From: Pelethousia sp034928145
GTDB taxonomy: Bacteria; Bacillota; Clostridia; Christensenellales; CAG-138
Assembly (NCBI GenBank): GCA_034928145.1
Contig: JAYFPE010000030.1
Coordinates: 1 to 64,000, forward strand
Direction of reading: 5' to 3'
DNA: 64,000 bases
The position numbers and the translations under genes are program-made. Shown here in pieces: positions 49,301 to 58,036 of this stretch. Under the pieces are notes generated by a model that was not told where the DNA came from, made no database searches, and was given only the letters and a program-made list of their open reading frames with translations. Each line of letters starts with the position of its first letter. The stretch's first letter is position 1.

Positions 49301-50610
49301 AGGATAAGACCGTATACGGCTATGTGCGCGCCTGGTGCGAGGAAAACGCGCTGACCCCTTCCAAAGAGGAGATCGACCGATTGGTGGCGGGCTGCGCGGG
49401 GGTAAAAAAGACGACGGGCCAGCATCCCGGCGGCATCGTCATCGTGCCCGAGGAAAACGATATCATGGAGTTTACGCCCATTCAGCGCCCCGCGGACAAG
49501 ACGGATGTGGATGTGATCACCACCCATTTTGATTTCCACGCCATGGACGACCGGCTGGTCAAGCTCGATATCCTGGGCCACGATGACCCCACCGCCCTGC
49601 GCATGTTGCAGGATTTAACCGGGCTAGACCCCAAAACCATCCCGCTGGACGATAAGGAGACCATGGGCCTTTTCTCCACGGCGGAACCGCTGGGCTGCGA
49701 TTTGTCCGAGCTGGGTTGCGACGTGGGCTCCATCGCCATACCGGAATTCGGCACGGGCTTTGTTCGGCAGATGCTGATGGACACTAGGCCTTCCACTATG
49801 GAGGAGCTGGTGCGCATCGCCGGCCTCTCCCATGGTACGGATGTTTGGCTGGGCAACGCGCAGGATCTGGTGCTGGGCGGCACGGCTACCCTTAGCGATG
49901 TGATCTGCACGCGGGACGATATCATGAATTACCTGATCCTCAGGGGCGGCGAGCCGGCCATCTCCTTTAAAATCATGGAGAGCGTGCGCAAGGGCAAGGG
50001 CCTCACCGAGGAGATGGAGGCGGCCATGCGTGCCATCGATACGCCGGCGTGGTTTATCGAATCCTGCAAAAAGATCAAGTATATGTTCCCCAGGGCGCAC
50101 GCGGCCGCCTATGTGATGATGGCATTCCGCATAGCCTATTACAAGGTGCACATGCCGCTCGCGTTCTATGCGGTATACTACACCGTGCGTGCGGACGCCT
50201 TTGATATCGCCGAGGCCCGGGGCGGGGCAGCGGCCGTGCTAAAAAACATCAAGGCCCTGAAGAAAAAAGGCAATGACATCGAGCCGAAGGAGGCGGACCT
50301 GCTGGTCATCCTGGAAGTGGTGTACGAAATGAACAAGCGGGGCATCGAGCTTTTGCCCGTTGATCTTTATAAGAGCGCGGCGCGGGAATTTCGCATCGAG
50401 AATGGCAAGCTTAGGCCGCCCTTCTCGGCCGTGGCCGGCGTGGGGGAGAATGCGGCGGATGCCGTAGCCCAGGCAGGCCAAACGGGGCCCTACATCTCCA
50501 TTGAGGATTTCCGCTCCCGCAGCGGTGCCAACAGCGCCGTGGTGCAATCCCTCAGGGATCTTGGCGCGCTGGACGGATTGCCCGAAACGAACCAGCTCAC
50601 CCTGTTCTGA
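46378..50610 (+). CDS. polC: DNA polymerase III PolC with an apparently inactive exonuclease domain
   Basis: Replicative polymerase of Bacillota, 1410 residues. An N-terminal domain and OB fold (to about 310) precede the PHP domain (ELHLHTKMSSMDG, AITDHGVVH) split by the exonuclease insert (about 398-560), then the palm, fingers and zinc region (CPRCQ...CPNCG, PDIDLNFSGEYQP, THFDFHAMDD, LDILGHDDPT). In the insert the expected DVETTG reads AVTAAP (Ala404, Thr406). The AHNxxFD and HHRAxxD motifs are also gone, while the surrounding fold can still be aligned. Proofreading by this subunit is therefore probably lost. ATG at 46378. Confidence 0.96.
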   Translation: MEAGLNEIFERNGAPGARLLSAKLIEKEKKLLATVEVGSLLTMGRMAAIQRGLCEATGCAAQVNYCFCGAAESLLSGRGEVLLAALCQSFMELWPTARPGLACSRWRFEGEGEVVIAVAPELLELIMEPRALRAAGDFYKRAYGLNLRLRVEADASIEAPAPPREATEGQAAQMSKKRDPAPKKKAAEAADRTGVLYGKAIKRNAMIRQSEVKEDSGRVVIGGALTKLDLRPTKTGAHILTFAISDNSNTLPCKLFLREGGQKLADDINAAAKKGEWLLVSGDYNMDEFLHRMCVHVRDIGSFSVPQREDRAPEKRVELHLHTKMSSMDGLTNVKEAIATAARWGHKAVAITDHGVVHAFPEAVSAADKLTKAGQQIKAILGVEGYLLPDCLLAERPMEYAAIAVTAAPAFKLDDLFEIAAVRFDENGISDELRLVVDCGAILPECLQQEGLRPEALAEGKCVKEALEALLAFIGGACPVAFGPEALHLLRAHGERHNLELPRRYVDSRTLAHYLRREVKDAELAAYLASFGLEAPGPGALARAQAVAALFCRLLPEMANQGTMQIPLFDPVEQLDTKAKRRTYHIILIAKNHEGLKNLYRLVSYAHLEHLRKVPRIPKSLLLMHREGIIAGTACEAGELFRAMLEGAPEAELEAIAAMYDFLEIQPIANNAFLLRNEKVADEEGLRDLNRRIVGLGNRLGKPVVATGDVHFLEPEHAVFRSIIMHARGFEDAEQQAPLYFKTTEEMLAEFAYLGADKAREVVVENPGTIADSCERLKPFLSEKGTYAPTFPGAEDELRNMALARAHEVYGDPLPAVVQKRLDKELNSIIGNGYASLYLMAQRLVQKSLSDGYLVGSRGSVGSSFVANMAGITEVNALQPHYVCPRCQFSDFDVDRTKYACGVDMPDRVCPNCGEPLMKLGYEIPFETFLGFKGDKTPDIDLNFSGEYQPVAHKFTETMFGEGHAFRAGTISGVKDKTVYGYVRAWCEENALTPSKEEIDRLVAGCAGVKKTTGQHPGGIVIVPEENDIMEFTPIQRPADKTDVDVITTHFDFHAMDDRLVKLDILGHDDPTALRMLQDLTGLDPKTIPLDDKETMGLFSTAEPLGCDLSELGCDVGSIAIPEFGTGFVRQMLMDTRPSTMEELVRIAGLSHGTDVWLGNAQDLVLGGTATLSDVICTRDDIMNYLILRGGEPAISFKIMESVRKGKGLTEEMEAAMRAIDTPAWFIESCKKIKYMFPRAHAAAYVMMAFRIAYYKVHMPLAFYAVYYTVRADAFDIAEARGGAAAVLKNIKALKKKGNDIEPKEADLLVILEVVYEMNKRGIELLPVDLYKSAAREFRIENGKLRPPFSAVAGVGENAADAVAQAGQTGPYISIEDFRSRSGANSAVVQSLRDLGALDGLPETNQLTLF

Positions 50611-50684
50611 CAAAAGGCGCTATTCTTCGCGGCGCTCTAAAGTCCACGGAACCGGCCGCCCGCTGCAAAAGAACAAGATTCCTC

Positions 50685-50713
50685 TTGCTTATGGCCGGCG
50701 TTTATGGTATAAT
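50685..50713 (+). promoter_or_regulatory. Sigma-A promoter of the rimP-nusA-infB operon
   Basis: TTGCTT (50685-50690) and TATAAT (50708-50713) with a 17-bp spacer, in the 208-bp gap after polC. The start point would be about 100 bp before rimP. Confidence 0.75.
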
Positions 50714-50748
50714 TCCCGATGTTGGGCAGCATAAGCTGTATGCGTACA

Positions 50749-50780
50749 AAAAGAGTGGGCAAACCCCGCTCTTTTGTTTT
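50749..50780 (+). terminator. Leader attenuator/terminator upstream of rimP
   Basis: AAAAGAGTGGG pairs with CCCGCTCTTTT (one G-T wobble) around a 5-base loop and is followed by GTTTTG. It lies between the promoter at 50685 and rimP at 50819, so it must be read through for expression. NusA, encoded in this operon, is a known modulator of such hairpins. Confidence 0.65.
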
Positions 50781-50818
50781 GAGGGGCGGGCGCACGCCCC
50801 GCATAGACTGGAGAAAAC

Positions 50819-51280
50819 ATGAAAACCGCCGATACCGTAGATGCCCTGCTGCGCCCCCTGGTGGAGGGCATGGGCTATAACCTCGACGAGGTCGAATACC
50901 AAAAAGAGCAGGGGAACTGGGTCCTTACCCTCTACATTGAGCGGCTGGACGGCACCGCCGCCGATATGGACGATTGCGAAAAGGTGAGCCGGGCCGCAGA
51001 CCCAGCTCTGGATGAGGCGGACCCCATTAAGGAAACCTATTACCTGAGCGTGTCCTCCATCGGCCTTGACCGGCCGCTGAAAAAGGATCGGGATTTCCAG
51101 CGCAACCTGGGGCAAAAGGTTACGGTAAAGCTCTACGCGCCGCTGGATAAAAAAAAGGAATACACCGGCGTGCTGTCGGCTTTTACGGCCGAAGGCTTTA
51201 CTTTGGAGCTGGAAGGGGGCAAGGCCCTCACGATCCTGCGCAAGGACGCGGCCCAGATAAGGCCCTACATCGAGTTTTAA
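50819..51280 (+). CDS. rimP: Ribosome maturation factor RimP
   Basis: 30S assembly factor, 153 residues. Two-domain RimP fold with LVEGMGYNLDEVEYQKE and SVSSIGLDRPLKKDRDF at the domain junction. ATG at 50819, preceded by GGAGAA. First gene of the operon with nusA 58 bp downstream. Confidence 0.95.
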   Translation: MKTADTVDALLRPLVEGMGYNLDEVEYQKEQGNWVLTLYIERLDGTAADMDDCEKVSRAADPALDEADPIKETYYLSVSSIGLDRPLKKDRDFQRNLGQKVTVKLYAPLDKKKEYTGVLSAFTAEGFTLELEGGKALTILRKDAAQIRPYIEF

Positions 51281-51338
51281 CGAGAATTATAACGACCGAA
51301 AGTCGTACAGAGAATATAACAAGGAGCGTAATGACCAT

Positions 51339-52439
51339 ATGAATCCCGAATTCATGGCGGCCCTGGACGATATCGAAAAGGAGCGGGGCATTAGCAAGGA
51401 AATCCTCATCGACGCGTTCGAATCCGCCCTTATCGCGGCATATAAGCGCAACTACGGCACCAACGGCAACGTACGCGCCCTGGTCGATCGGGACACGGGC
51501 GAGGTTCAAATCTTCGCCTCCAAAACCGTGGTGGAGGATGTCGAGGATAAATATGCCGAGATCAACCTGGAGGATGCCAAACAGATCAACCAGCTTTATG
51601 AGATTGGCGATGTGCTTGAAGAGGAGGTCGACCTGCGCAAGTTCGGCCGCATCGCCGCGCAAACGGCAAAGCAGGTGGTGGTGCAGCGTATCCGCGAGGC
51701 GGAGCGCGGCGTCATCTTCGAAGAATTCGTGGAAAAGGAGAACGAGGTCCTCACGGCCATCGTACAGCGTTTGGAAAAGAACGGCGTGCATGTGGAGTTG
51801 GGCAAAACGGACGGCCTCCTGCCCCCTGCCGAGATGATCGCAGGCGAAGAATACAACAATAACGACCGTATCAAGGTTTATGTTTTAGAAGTGCGTAAAA
51901 CCAGCAAAGGCCCGCAAGTGCTGGTTTCCCGTACCCATCCGGGCCTGGTCAAGCGTTTGTTCGAGCTGGAAGTGCCTGAGATCCAGAGCGGCCTTGTCTA
52001 TGTCAAGTCCATCGCCCGCGAGGCGGGAAGCCGCACCAAGGTGGCCGTTTATTCGAGCGACCCGCAGCTGGATGCCGTGGGCACCTGCGTAGGCCAAAAG
52101 GGTATCCGGGTCGATCGCATCGTGCAGGAGCTGCACAACGAAAAGATCGATATCATCGAATGGGATAGCGACCCGGCGGCTTATATCGCCAAATCCCTTA
52201 GCCCCGCCAAGGTGCTGATGGTTTATATCAATGAATCCGAAAAGGCCGCCAAGGTGGTGGTGCCGGATAACCAGCTCAGCCTTGCCATCGGCAAGGAAGG
52301 GCAGAACGTGCGCCTGGCCGCCAAGCTCACAGGCTGGAAGATCGATATCAAGTCCAGCTCGCAGGCGGAGCAGGATATGGATATCCACAACGCCGAGATG
52401 GGCGCCGCGGATATGCCTTACGAGGATGAGCTGCAATAA
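51339..52439 (+). CDS. nusA: Transcription elongation/termination factor NusA
   Basis: RNA-polymerase-binding factor, 366 residues, the short form without C-terminal acidic repeats. N-terminal domain (FMAALDDIEKERGISKEIL), S1 domain around 130-200, then two KH domains (VGTCVGQKGIRVDRIV and SLAIGKEGQNVRLAAKLTGW). ATG at 51339, preceded by AAGGAG about 11 bases upstream. Confidence 0.97.
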   Translation: MNPEFMAALDDIEKERGISKEILIDAFESALIAAYKRNYGTNGNVRALVDRDTGEVQIFASKTVVEDVEDKYAEINLEDAKQINQLYEIGDVLEEEVDLRKFGRIAAQTAKQVVVQRIREAERGVIFEEFVEKENEVLTAIVQRLEKNGVHVELGKTDGLLPPAEMIAGEEYNNNDRIKVYVLEVRKTSKGPQVLVSRTHPGLVKRLFELEVPEIQSGLVYVKSIAREAGSRTKVAVYSSDPQLDAVGTCVGQKGIRVDRIVQELHNEKIDIIEWDSDPAAYIAKSLSPAKVLMVYINESEKAAKVVVPDNQLSLAIGKEGQNVRLAAKLTGWKIDIKSSSQAEQDMDIHNAEMGAADMPYEDELQ

Positions 52440-52456
52440 TGGCCTAGGAGCGAAGC

Positions 52457-52726
52457 ATGCCCCAAAAGAAAGTTCCCCTGCGCATGTGCGTGGGCTGCCG
52501 CGAGATGCGGCCGAAAAAAGAGCTGATCCGCATCGCCAGATCCCCTGAAGGGGAGGTACACGCCGATCCCACGGGTAAAGCCCCGGGCAGGGGCGCATAC
52601 GTGTGCAGGAATGCCGAATGCCTCGCCCGGGCTCAGAGGATCCGGGCGCTGGAGCGCGCCCTGGAGCACAAGGTGGAGCCGGAGGTTTTCGAGCGGCTCC
52701 TCACGGAGATCAGCCGGGATGAATGA
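52457..52726 (+). CDS. rnpM: RNase P modulator RnpM (YlxR family)
   Basis: Small basic RNA-binding protein, 89 residues, with the family signature RMCVGCREMRPKKELIRI and GRGAYVCRNAECL. YlxR of Bacillota has been described as a modulator of RNase P. ATG at 52457, with AGGAGC upstream. Its stop overlaps the next gene's start. Confidence 0.93.
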   Translation: MPQKKVPLRMCVGCREMRPKKELIRIARSPEGEVHADPTGKAPGRGAYVCRNAECLARAQRIRALERALEHKVEPEVFERLLTEISRDE

Positions 52727-53042
52727 GGCGCGCCTTCGCAGCGCTTTGGGGTTCGCCATGCGCGCGGGCCATTGCCTGGCCGGGGATTTCGCCTGCGAAA
52801 AGGCCGTGAAAAGCGGCAAGGCGCGGGCGGTCCTCCTGGATGCGAGCGCATCCGCCAATACTAAGGAGCGCTACCACGGCCTATGTGAACGCGCAGGCAT
52901 ACCCTGCATCGAGCTTGGCGAGATGGGGAACGCCATCGGGAAATATGGCCGCATGGTGGCGGCCGTTACGGATAGCGGGTTTGCCCGCATGCTGGCCGAA
53001 GCCGCACAGGGCCAAGGCACGAATCAACACGGGGGTGTATAG
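52719..53042 (+). CDS. L7Ae-like RNA-binding protein YlxQ
   Basis: L7Ae/L30e/S12e-fold protein of about 107 residues, probably binding kink-turn RNA, as YlxQ does. Motifs are LGFAMRAGHCLAGDFA, ARAVLLDASASANTKER and IGKYGRMVAAVTDSGFA. ATG at 52719 lies inside the rnpM 3' end (8-bp overlap). In-frame sequence further upstream is rejected since it would overlap the whole of rnpM. Confidence 0.88.
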   Translation: MNEARLRSALGFAMRAGHCLAGDFACEKAVKSGKARAVLLDASASANTKERYHGLCERAGIPCIELGEMGNAIGKYGRMVAAVTDSGFARMLAEAAQGQGTNQHGGV

Positions 53043-53045
53043 GTT

Positions 53046-55772
53046 ATGGCAACTAAGAGAGTGATAGATACGGCAAAGGAGCTGGAGGCGCAGGCCCAGT
53101 CCTTATTCGAGCGCATCAAGCAAACGCAGGATGCTCTGGGCGAGACGCTTACCTCCTTGCGTGGCTCCGAGGGCAGGTTGGCCCAGAAGGAGCAGCAGGA
53201 GGCCAAAGAACGCGTAGAGCGGGAAAAGGCCGAGCGGCTGCGTGAGCTGCTGGAGCGGGAAGGCGATCTGGCCTTCCACGTAGGCGAGCCCGACGAAGCC
53301 GAGCCTGCCGAGGCTCCTGCGCCCGCAGCCGTGGCTGTGCCCGGCGGCGAAAGCGCTGCACAAAAGGCCAAAGAGGCAGCCCCTGAAAAGGAGACGGAAC
53401 CGGCCTCCGCGCCCGCAGCTGCCAGCGAGGCGGCCCCGGCAATGGAAGCTGCCGCAGAAGCCCCCCGAAAGAGCGAGCCCCAGGCTCAGCGGCCCGCTTA
53501 TCAGGCCCCGGCCGCGCCCAGGCAGGAACGGCCCGCCCGCCCGGCCCAGGGCGGCGGCTACCAGCAGCGGCCTGTGCAGGGCGATTATCAGCAGCGCCCG
53601 GCCCAGGGTGGCCAGGGCGGCTATCAGCAGCGGCCCGCGCAAGGCGGTTACCAGCAGCGCCCGGCGCAGGGCGGCCAGGGCGGCTATCAACAGCGGCCCG
53701 CGCAAGGCGGCTATCAGCAGCGACCCGGCGGCCAGAGCGGCGGCTATCAGCAGCGCCCGGCCCAGGGCGGTTACCAGCAGCGGAGTCCGCAAGGCGATCG
53801 GCCCGTGGTTTCGGCTGCTCCCAGCCGCAATTTCGAGGGCTCCAAGCCTGCCGGCGCCGCGCCTGCCAAGCGGCGGGATGATGACCGCAGGGTAAAATCC
53901 AAAAAGGCCATTATGAAGGAGGCGGCGCCCAAGATCGCTTGGGACGAGGATACCCCCATGGGCCGCAAGCAAAGGAGAAAAGCGCAGCAGATGCATAAAC
54001 CCGAACCCGTGGTCATCGAGAAGGTTGTGCTTACCACCGAAGTGGTCACGGTGAAGGAGCTTTCCGAAAAGATCGGCAAGCCCGCTGCGGAGATCATCAA
54101 AAAGCTGTTCATCCTGGGCGTCATGGCCACCATCAACCAGGAAGTCGATTTTGATACCTGCTCCCTCATCGCCGGCGAATACGGCATCGAGGTGGAGCAG
54201 CAGCTCACCAAAACCGCGGAGGATGTGCTCAACGCGAGCATGGAAGAAACGGATTCCGATGAGAACCTGCTGCCTAGGCCCCCGGTGGTCACCATCATGG
54301 GCCACGTGGATCACGGCAAGACCAGCCTCCTGGACGCCATCCGCGAAAGCAGCGTAACCGAAGGTGAAGCGGGCGGCATCACCCAGCATATCGGCGCATA
54401 TACCGTGATGTGCAGAGGCCGCCAGATTACCTTCATCGATACGCCGGGCCACGAGGCCTTCACCGCCATGCGCGCACGTGGCGCGCAGGTGACGGATATC
54501 GTCATCCTGGTGGTAGCCGCGGACGACGGCATCATGCCGCAAACCATCGAAGCCATCAACCACGCCAAAGCCGCCGATGTGCCCATCATCGTAGCCATCA
54601 AGAAGATGGATAAAGAGACGGCGGATCCGGAGCGCATCAAGCAGCAGCTCACCGAACATGGCCTCGTTACCGAAGAATGGGGCGGTGAAACAATTTGCGT
54701 GCCGGTTTCCGCAAAAAAGCGGGTGGGTTTGGATACCCTATTGGAGATGGTTCTCCTGCAGGCGGATGTATTGGAGCTCAAGGCCAATCCCAACCGCATC
54801 GCCAGGGGCACGATCATCGAAGCCGAGCTGCATAAGGGCCGCGGCCCCATCGCTACGGTGCTGGTGCAGAGCGGTACCCTCAAGATTGGCGACCCCATCG
54901 TGGCCGGCACGACCTATGGCCGCGTGCGCGCCATGATGGATGATAAGGGCCGCCGGGTGGATACGGCGGGCCCCAGCCAGCCCGTCGAGGTGCTGGGGTT
55001 CTCCGAGGTGCCCAGCGCAGGCGATGTGATGAGCGTAGCAGAAGTGGATAAGCTCTCCCGCCAGGTGGCGGAGGAGCGGCGCGATAAGCAAAAGGCCGAG
55101 CAAGTCAAGGCCATGAGCAAGGTTTCGCTCGATGATCTTTTCACCCAGATCGCCGAGGGCCAGGTTAAGGATCTCAACGTGATCGTTAAGGCGGATGTCC
55201 AGGGCTCGGTGGAGGCCGTGAAGCAGGCGCTTGAAAAGCTTTCCAACGAAGAGGTGCGGGTGCGCTGCATCCACGGCGGCGTAGGCGCGATCACCGGCAG
55301 CGATATCATGTTCGCTTCCGCCTCCAATGCCATCGTCATCGGCTTCAATGTACGGCCTGACGCCATGGCCAGGGAGACCGCCGAACGCGAGAGCGTGGAT
55401 GTGCGGCTCTACCGCATCATCTACCAGGCCATCGAAGATATCGAAAAGGCCATGAAGGGCATGTTCGCCCCGGTTTACAAAGAAGTGGAGCTGGGCCGTA
55501 TAACCGTGCGCGACACCTTCAAGGTGAGCGGTGTGGGCACCATCGCCGGCGCTTATGTGAACAGCGGCAAGGTGAACCGCAACGCCCAGGTACGGGTCGT
55601 GCGGGATGGCGTGGTAGTGCACGAGGGCAAGATCTCCTCCCTCAAGCGCTTCAAAGACGACGTTAAAGAGGTATCCGCCGGCTACGAGTGCGGCATCGGC
55701 CTGGAGAATTTCAACGATATTCAGGAAAATGACGTGATCGAAGCCTTCCAGATGCAGGAGGTAGAAAGGTAA
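53046..55772 (+). CDS. infB: Translation initiation factor IF-2
   Basis: GTPase that places initiator tRNA on the ribosome, 908 residues. The N-terminal third is unusual: a coiled coil (residues 10-75), an Ala/Pro/Glu stretch and eight tandem YQQRP-type units (about 170-250). Then comes the IF2_N domain (VVTVKELSEKIGKPAAEII). The G domain has GHVDHGKTSLLD, DTPGHEAF and AIKKMD (NKxD variant), followed by domains II-IV. ATG at 53046, four bases after ylxQ. Confidence 0.97.
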   Translation: MATKRVIDTAKELEAQAQSLFERIKQTQDALGETLTSLRGSEGRLAQKEQQEAKERVEREKAERLRELLEREGDLAFHVGEPDEAEPAEAPAPAAVAVPGGESAAQKAKEAAPEKETEPASAPAAASEAAPAMEAAAEAPRKSEPQAQRPAYQAPAAPRQERPARPAQGGGYQQRPVQGDYQQRPAQGGQGGYQQRPAQGGYQQRPAQGGQGGYQQRPAQGGYQQRPGGQSGGYQQRPAQGGYQQRSPQGDRPVVSAAPSRNFEGSKPAGAAPAKRRDDDRRVKSKKAIMKEAAPKIAWDEDTPMGRKQRRKAQQMHKPEPVVIEKVVLTTEVVTVKELSEKIGKPAAEIIKKLFILGVMATINQEVDFDTCSLIAGEYGIEVEQQLTKTAEDVLNASMEETDSDENLLPRPPVVTIMGHVDHGKTSLLDAIRESSVTEGEAGGITQHIGAYTVMCRGRQITFIDTPGHEAFTAMRARGAQVTDIVILVVAADDGIMPQTIEAINHAKAADVPIIVAIKKMDKETADPERIKQQLTEHGLVTEEWGGETICVPVSAKKRVGLDTLLEMVLLQADVLELKANPNRIARGTIIEAELHKGRGPIATVLVQSGTLKIGDPIVAGTTYGRVRAMMDDKGRRVDTAGPSQPVEVLGFSEVPSAGDVMSVAEVDKLSRQVAEERRDKQKAEQVKAMSKVSLDDLFTQIAEGQVKDLNVIVKADVQGSVEAVKQALEKLSNEEVRVRCIHGGVGAITGSDIMFASASNAIVIGFNVRPDAMARETAERESVDVRLYRIIYQAIEDIEKAMKGMFAPVYKEVELGRITVRDTFKVSGVGTIAGAYVNSGKVNRNAQVRVVRDGVVVHEGKISSLKRFKDDVKEVSAGYECGIGLENFNDIQENDVIEAFQMQEVER
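53558..53793 (+). repeat. Eight tandem YQQRP-type repeats inside infB
   Basis: Units of about 27-39 bp encode GGYQQRPAQ and close variants (seven YQQRP plus one YQQRS). The DNA itself is repetitive, so length variation by slippage is likely. This explains the long open frame on the opposite strand, which is not a gene. Confidence 0.9.
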
Positions 55773-55781
55773 AACCATCCA

Positions 55782-56159
55782 ATGTCTGTTCGTTACCAAC
55801 GCATGAACGAGGAAATTAAAAAGACCCTCGCCGAAATCATACGCGATATGAAAGACCCGCGCCTCTCCCCCATGACCACCATCATGGGCGTGGAGGTGAC
55901 CAACGACCTTAAGCAAGCCAAGGTGCGGGTCAGCGTATACGATAAGGAGCAGGCCCCCAGGGAGGAGAGCGTTGCCGCTCTCAACGGAGCCGAAGGCTTC
56001 ATCGCCCGGGAGGTGGGCCGCAGGATGCAGCTGCGCGCCCTGCCCAAATTCAAATTCGTGCTGGATGATTCCATTGCCTACAGCGTGCATATGTCCAAGC
56101 TGATCGATTCGCTGCACATCGGCGGGGGCGAAGAAACCCCCGGGCCCGGCGAGGAATAG
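55782..56159 (+). CDS. rbfA: Ribosome-binding factor A
   Basis: 30S maturation factor with a KH-like fold, 125 residues. N-terminal RYQRMNEEIKKTLAEIIRDM and the central VTNDLKQAKVRVSVYD are typical. ATG at 55782; AGGTAG-like purines precede it. The tail is acidic and Gly/Pro-rich. nrnA begins three bases after the stop. Confidence 0.95.
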   Translation: MSVRYQRMNEEIKKTLAEIIRDMKDPRLSPMTTIMGVEVTNDLKQAKVRVSVYDKEQAPREESVAALNGAEGFIAREVGRRMQLRALPKFKFVLDDSIAYSVHMSKLIDSLHIGGGEETPGPGEE

Positions 56160-56162
56160 CCT

Positions 56163-57131
56163 ATGCTGCAACAGCGGGAAATCGACGATCTCTGCGCCTT
56201 CATCAAGGCGCGGGACGGCTTTACCATCATCGCCCACATGTCGCCGGATGGGGATGCCTTAGGCTCCTCGCTGGCGCTTTTGTGGTTGCTGCGAAAGCTC
56301 AATAAACGGGTTGAGGTCGTGTGCGCGGATCCGGTGCCCGGGATATATGCCTTTTTGCCGCTGGCCGGCGAGGTGCTGCTGCCAAGCAAAGCCACCGGCT
56401 ATAAGAACGTTATTGCCGTGGATTGCGCGGACAAGGCCCGTTTGGGCAAGGCCGGCGATCTCTTTGAGGCCGCGGAGGCAACGTATAACATAGACCATCA
56501 CCCCACCAACGATGCGTACGCCCGGCATAACGCCGTAGACCCGTCTGCGGCCGCTACGGGCGAGCTGATTTACCGCCTGGCGCAGAGCCTCGGTGTGCGG
56601 ATCGAGGCGGATTTCGCCTCCTGCCTCTATGCGGCTCTAATGACGGATACGGGCAATTTCGCCTATTCCAACACCACGGGCGAGACCTTGCGCATCGCTG
56701 GGGATTTGCTCGATGCGGGGGCGGACGGCTATGCCCTGAACCTGCGCATTTACCGCAGCACCAGCTTGGAAAGGCTCAAGCTGCTCCAATTGGCCATTGC
56801 GAACATCCGGCTCTACCGGGAAGGCGCCGTGGGCATCACCAGCCTTAGCCGGGCTGAGATCGGTGAGAGCGGCGCGCACGATGAGGAAACCGAGGGCGTG
56901 GTGGATTGCGTGCGCGATATAGAGAGCGTGGAGATTGCCGTTTTCATCAAAGAAAACGGAGCAAGCGGGTGGAAGATCAGCCTGCGCTCCAAGCTTAGGG
57001 CAGATGTGGGGGCTATCGCCGCACAAATGGGCGGCGGCGGCCACGAGCGGGCCGCGGGCTATTCGGCCCGGGGCGAGCTGGCAGCCGTTTGGGCGGACGC
57101 CCTGCGGCGGGCTGAGGAAGCTTTGGCATGA
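56163..57131 (+). CDS. nrnA: DHH-family phosphoesterase NrnA (nanoRNase/pAp phosphatase)
   Basis: Degrades short oligoribonucleotides and, in B. subtilis, pAp. 322 residues. DHH motifs are IAHMSPDGDALGSSLA, VDCADKARLG and NIDHHPTND, with the DHHA1 domain and GGGGHERAAG at the C-terminus. ATG at 56163. The stop overlaps the truB start by 4 bp. Usual neighbour of rbfA and truB in Bacillota. Confidence 0.93.
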   Translation: MLQQREIDDLCAFIKARDGFTIIAHMSPDGDALGSSLALLWLLRKLNKRVEVVCADPVPGIYAFLPLAGEVLLPSKATGYKNVIAVDCADKARLGKAGDLFEAAEATYNIDHHPTNDAYARHNAVDPSAAATGELIYRLAQSLGVRIEADFASCLYAALMTDTGNFAYSNTTGETLRIAGDLLDAGADGYALNLRIYRSTSLERLKLLQLAIANIRLYREGAVGITSLSRAEIGESGAHDEETEGVVDCVRDIESVEIAVFIKENGASGWKISLRSKLRADVGAIAAQMGGGGHERAAGYSARGELAAVWADALRRAEEALA

Positions 57132-58036
57132 GCTGCGGCGTGGTCAACCTGCTCAAGCCGCCCGGCATGACTTCCAGCGACGCGGTCCTAGAGCTGCGCC
57201 GCCTTTTTGGCCAGAAGCGCGTGGGCCACACGGGCACGCTGGATCCGGGGGCGGCCGGGGTTCTGCCCATCTGTATCGGCAGGGCTACGAGGCTGTTCGA
57301 TTATTTGGTCGACAAAGATAAAGAATACATCGCCGAGATTACCTTTGGCGCTGCTGCGGATACCCAGGATTCTTACGGCAGGGCTGTTGAGCGGGCGCAA
57401 ACGGATGTGACGGCGGAGGCCCTTTGCGCCGTCCTGCCTGCCTTTTTAGGGGAGCAGGAGCAGATCGCTCCCATGTATAGCGCCCTGCGCAGCGGCGGCA
57501 AAAAGCTCTACGAGCTTGCCCGCGCCGGGGCCGAGGTTGTTGAAAAGCGGCGCATGGTATATATTCAAACGTTGGAATTCATAAAGCAGACCGGCCCGCA
57601 GTCCTTTTTGCTGCGGGTGGAATGCGGGCGGGGCACCTATATGCGCACCCTCTGCTATGATATCGGCAGGAGGCTAAACGCGCCCGCCCATCTATCCTTC
57701 CTGCTGCGAAGCCGCAGCGGCAGCTTCGACCTGGATGGCGCCTATACGCTGGACGAGCTGCGCGCGTTAAAAGAGGCGGGGGCGCTGCAAAGCGCGCTGA
57801 TCCCGCCGGATGCGGCCCTGCCGGGGCTGCCGCGGGCGCGCCTGGCGTTGGATGCGAACGAGCGGCGGCTCTTTATGAACGGGGTGGCCATCATGCCCAC
57901 GCACTGGGAGGGGTTGCCCAAAGATATCCCCCTGCGCGCCTATGTGGCGGATACGTTCCAGGGCCTTGCCCGGGCCGGAGCGGACGGCATACGGATGATT
58001 TTATTTTTAGAGGAAGATAAGCAAAGCGATGGATAG
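57128..58036 (+). CDS. truB: tRNA pseudouridine(55) synthase
   Basis: Converts U55 of tRNA to pseudouridine, 302 residues. N-terminal VVNLLKPPGMTSSDAV, catalytic Asp in HTGTLDPGAAGVLP, and ECGRGTYMRTLCYDIG mid-protein. ATG at 57128 overlaps nrnA; its own end overlaps ribF by 8 bp. Confidence 0.96.
   Translation: MSCGVVNLLKPPGMTSSDAVLELRRLFGQKRVGHTGTLDPGAAGVLPICIGRATRLFDYLVDKDKEYIAEITFGAAADTQDSYGRAVERAQTDVTAEALCAVLPAFLGEQEQIAPMYSALRSGGKKLYELARAGAEVVEKRRMVYIQTLEFIKQTGPQSFLLRVECGRGTYMRTLCYDIGRRLNAPAHLSFLLRSRSGSFDLDGAYTLDELRALKEAGALQSALIPPDAALPGLPRARLALDANERRLFMNGVAIMPTHWEGLPKDIPLRAYVADTFQGLARAGADGIRMILFLEEDKQSDG

Noticed and set aside
53103..54659. Open frame of 518 codons on the minus strand opposite infB
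   Set aside because: It mirrors the repetitive GC-rich infB coding sequence, has no ribosome-binding site and no recognisable domain; infB is certain.
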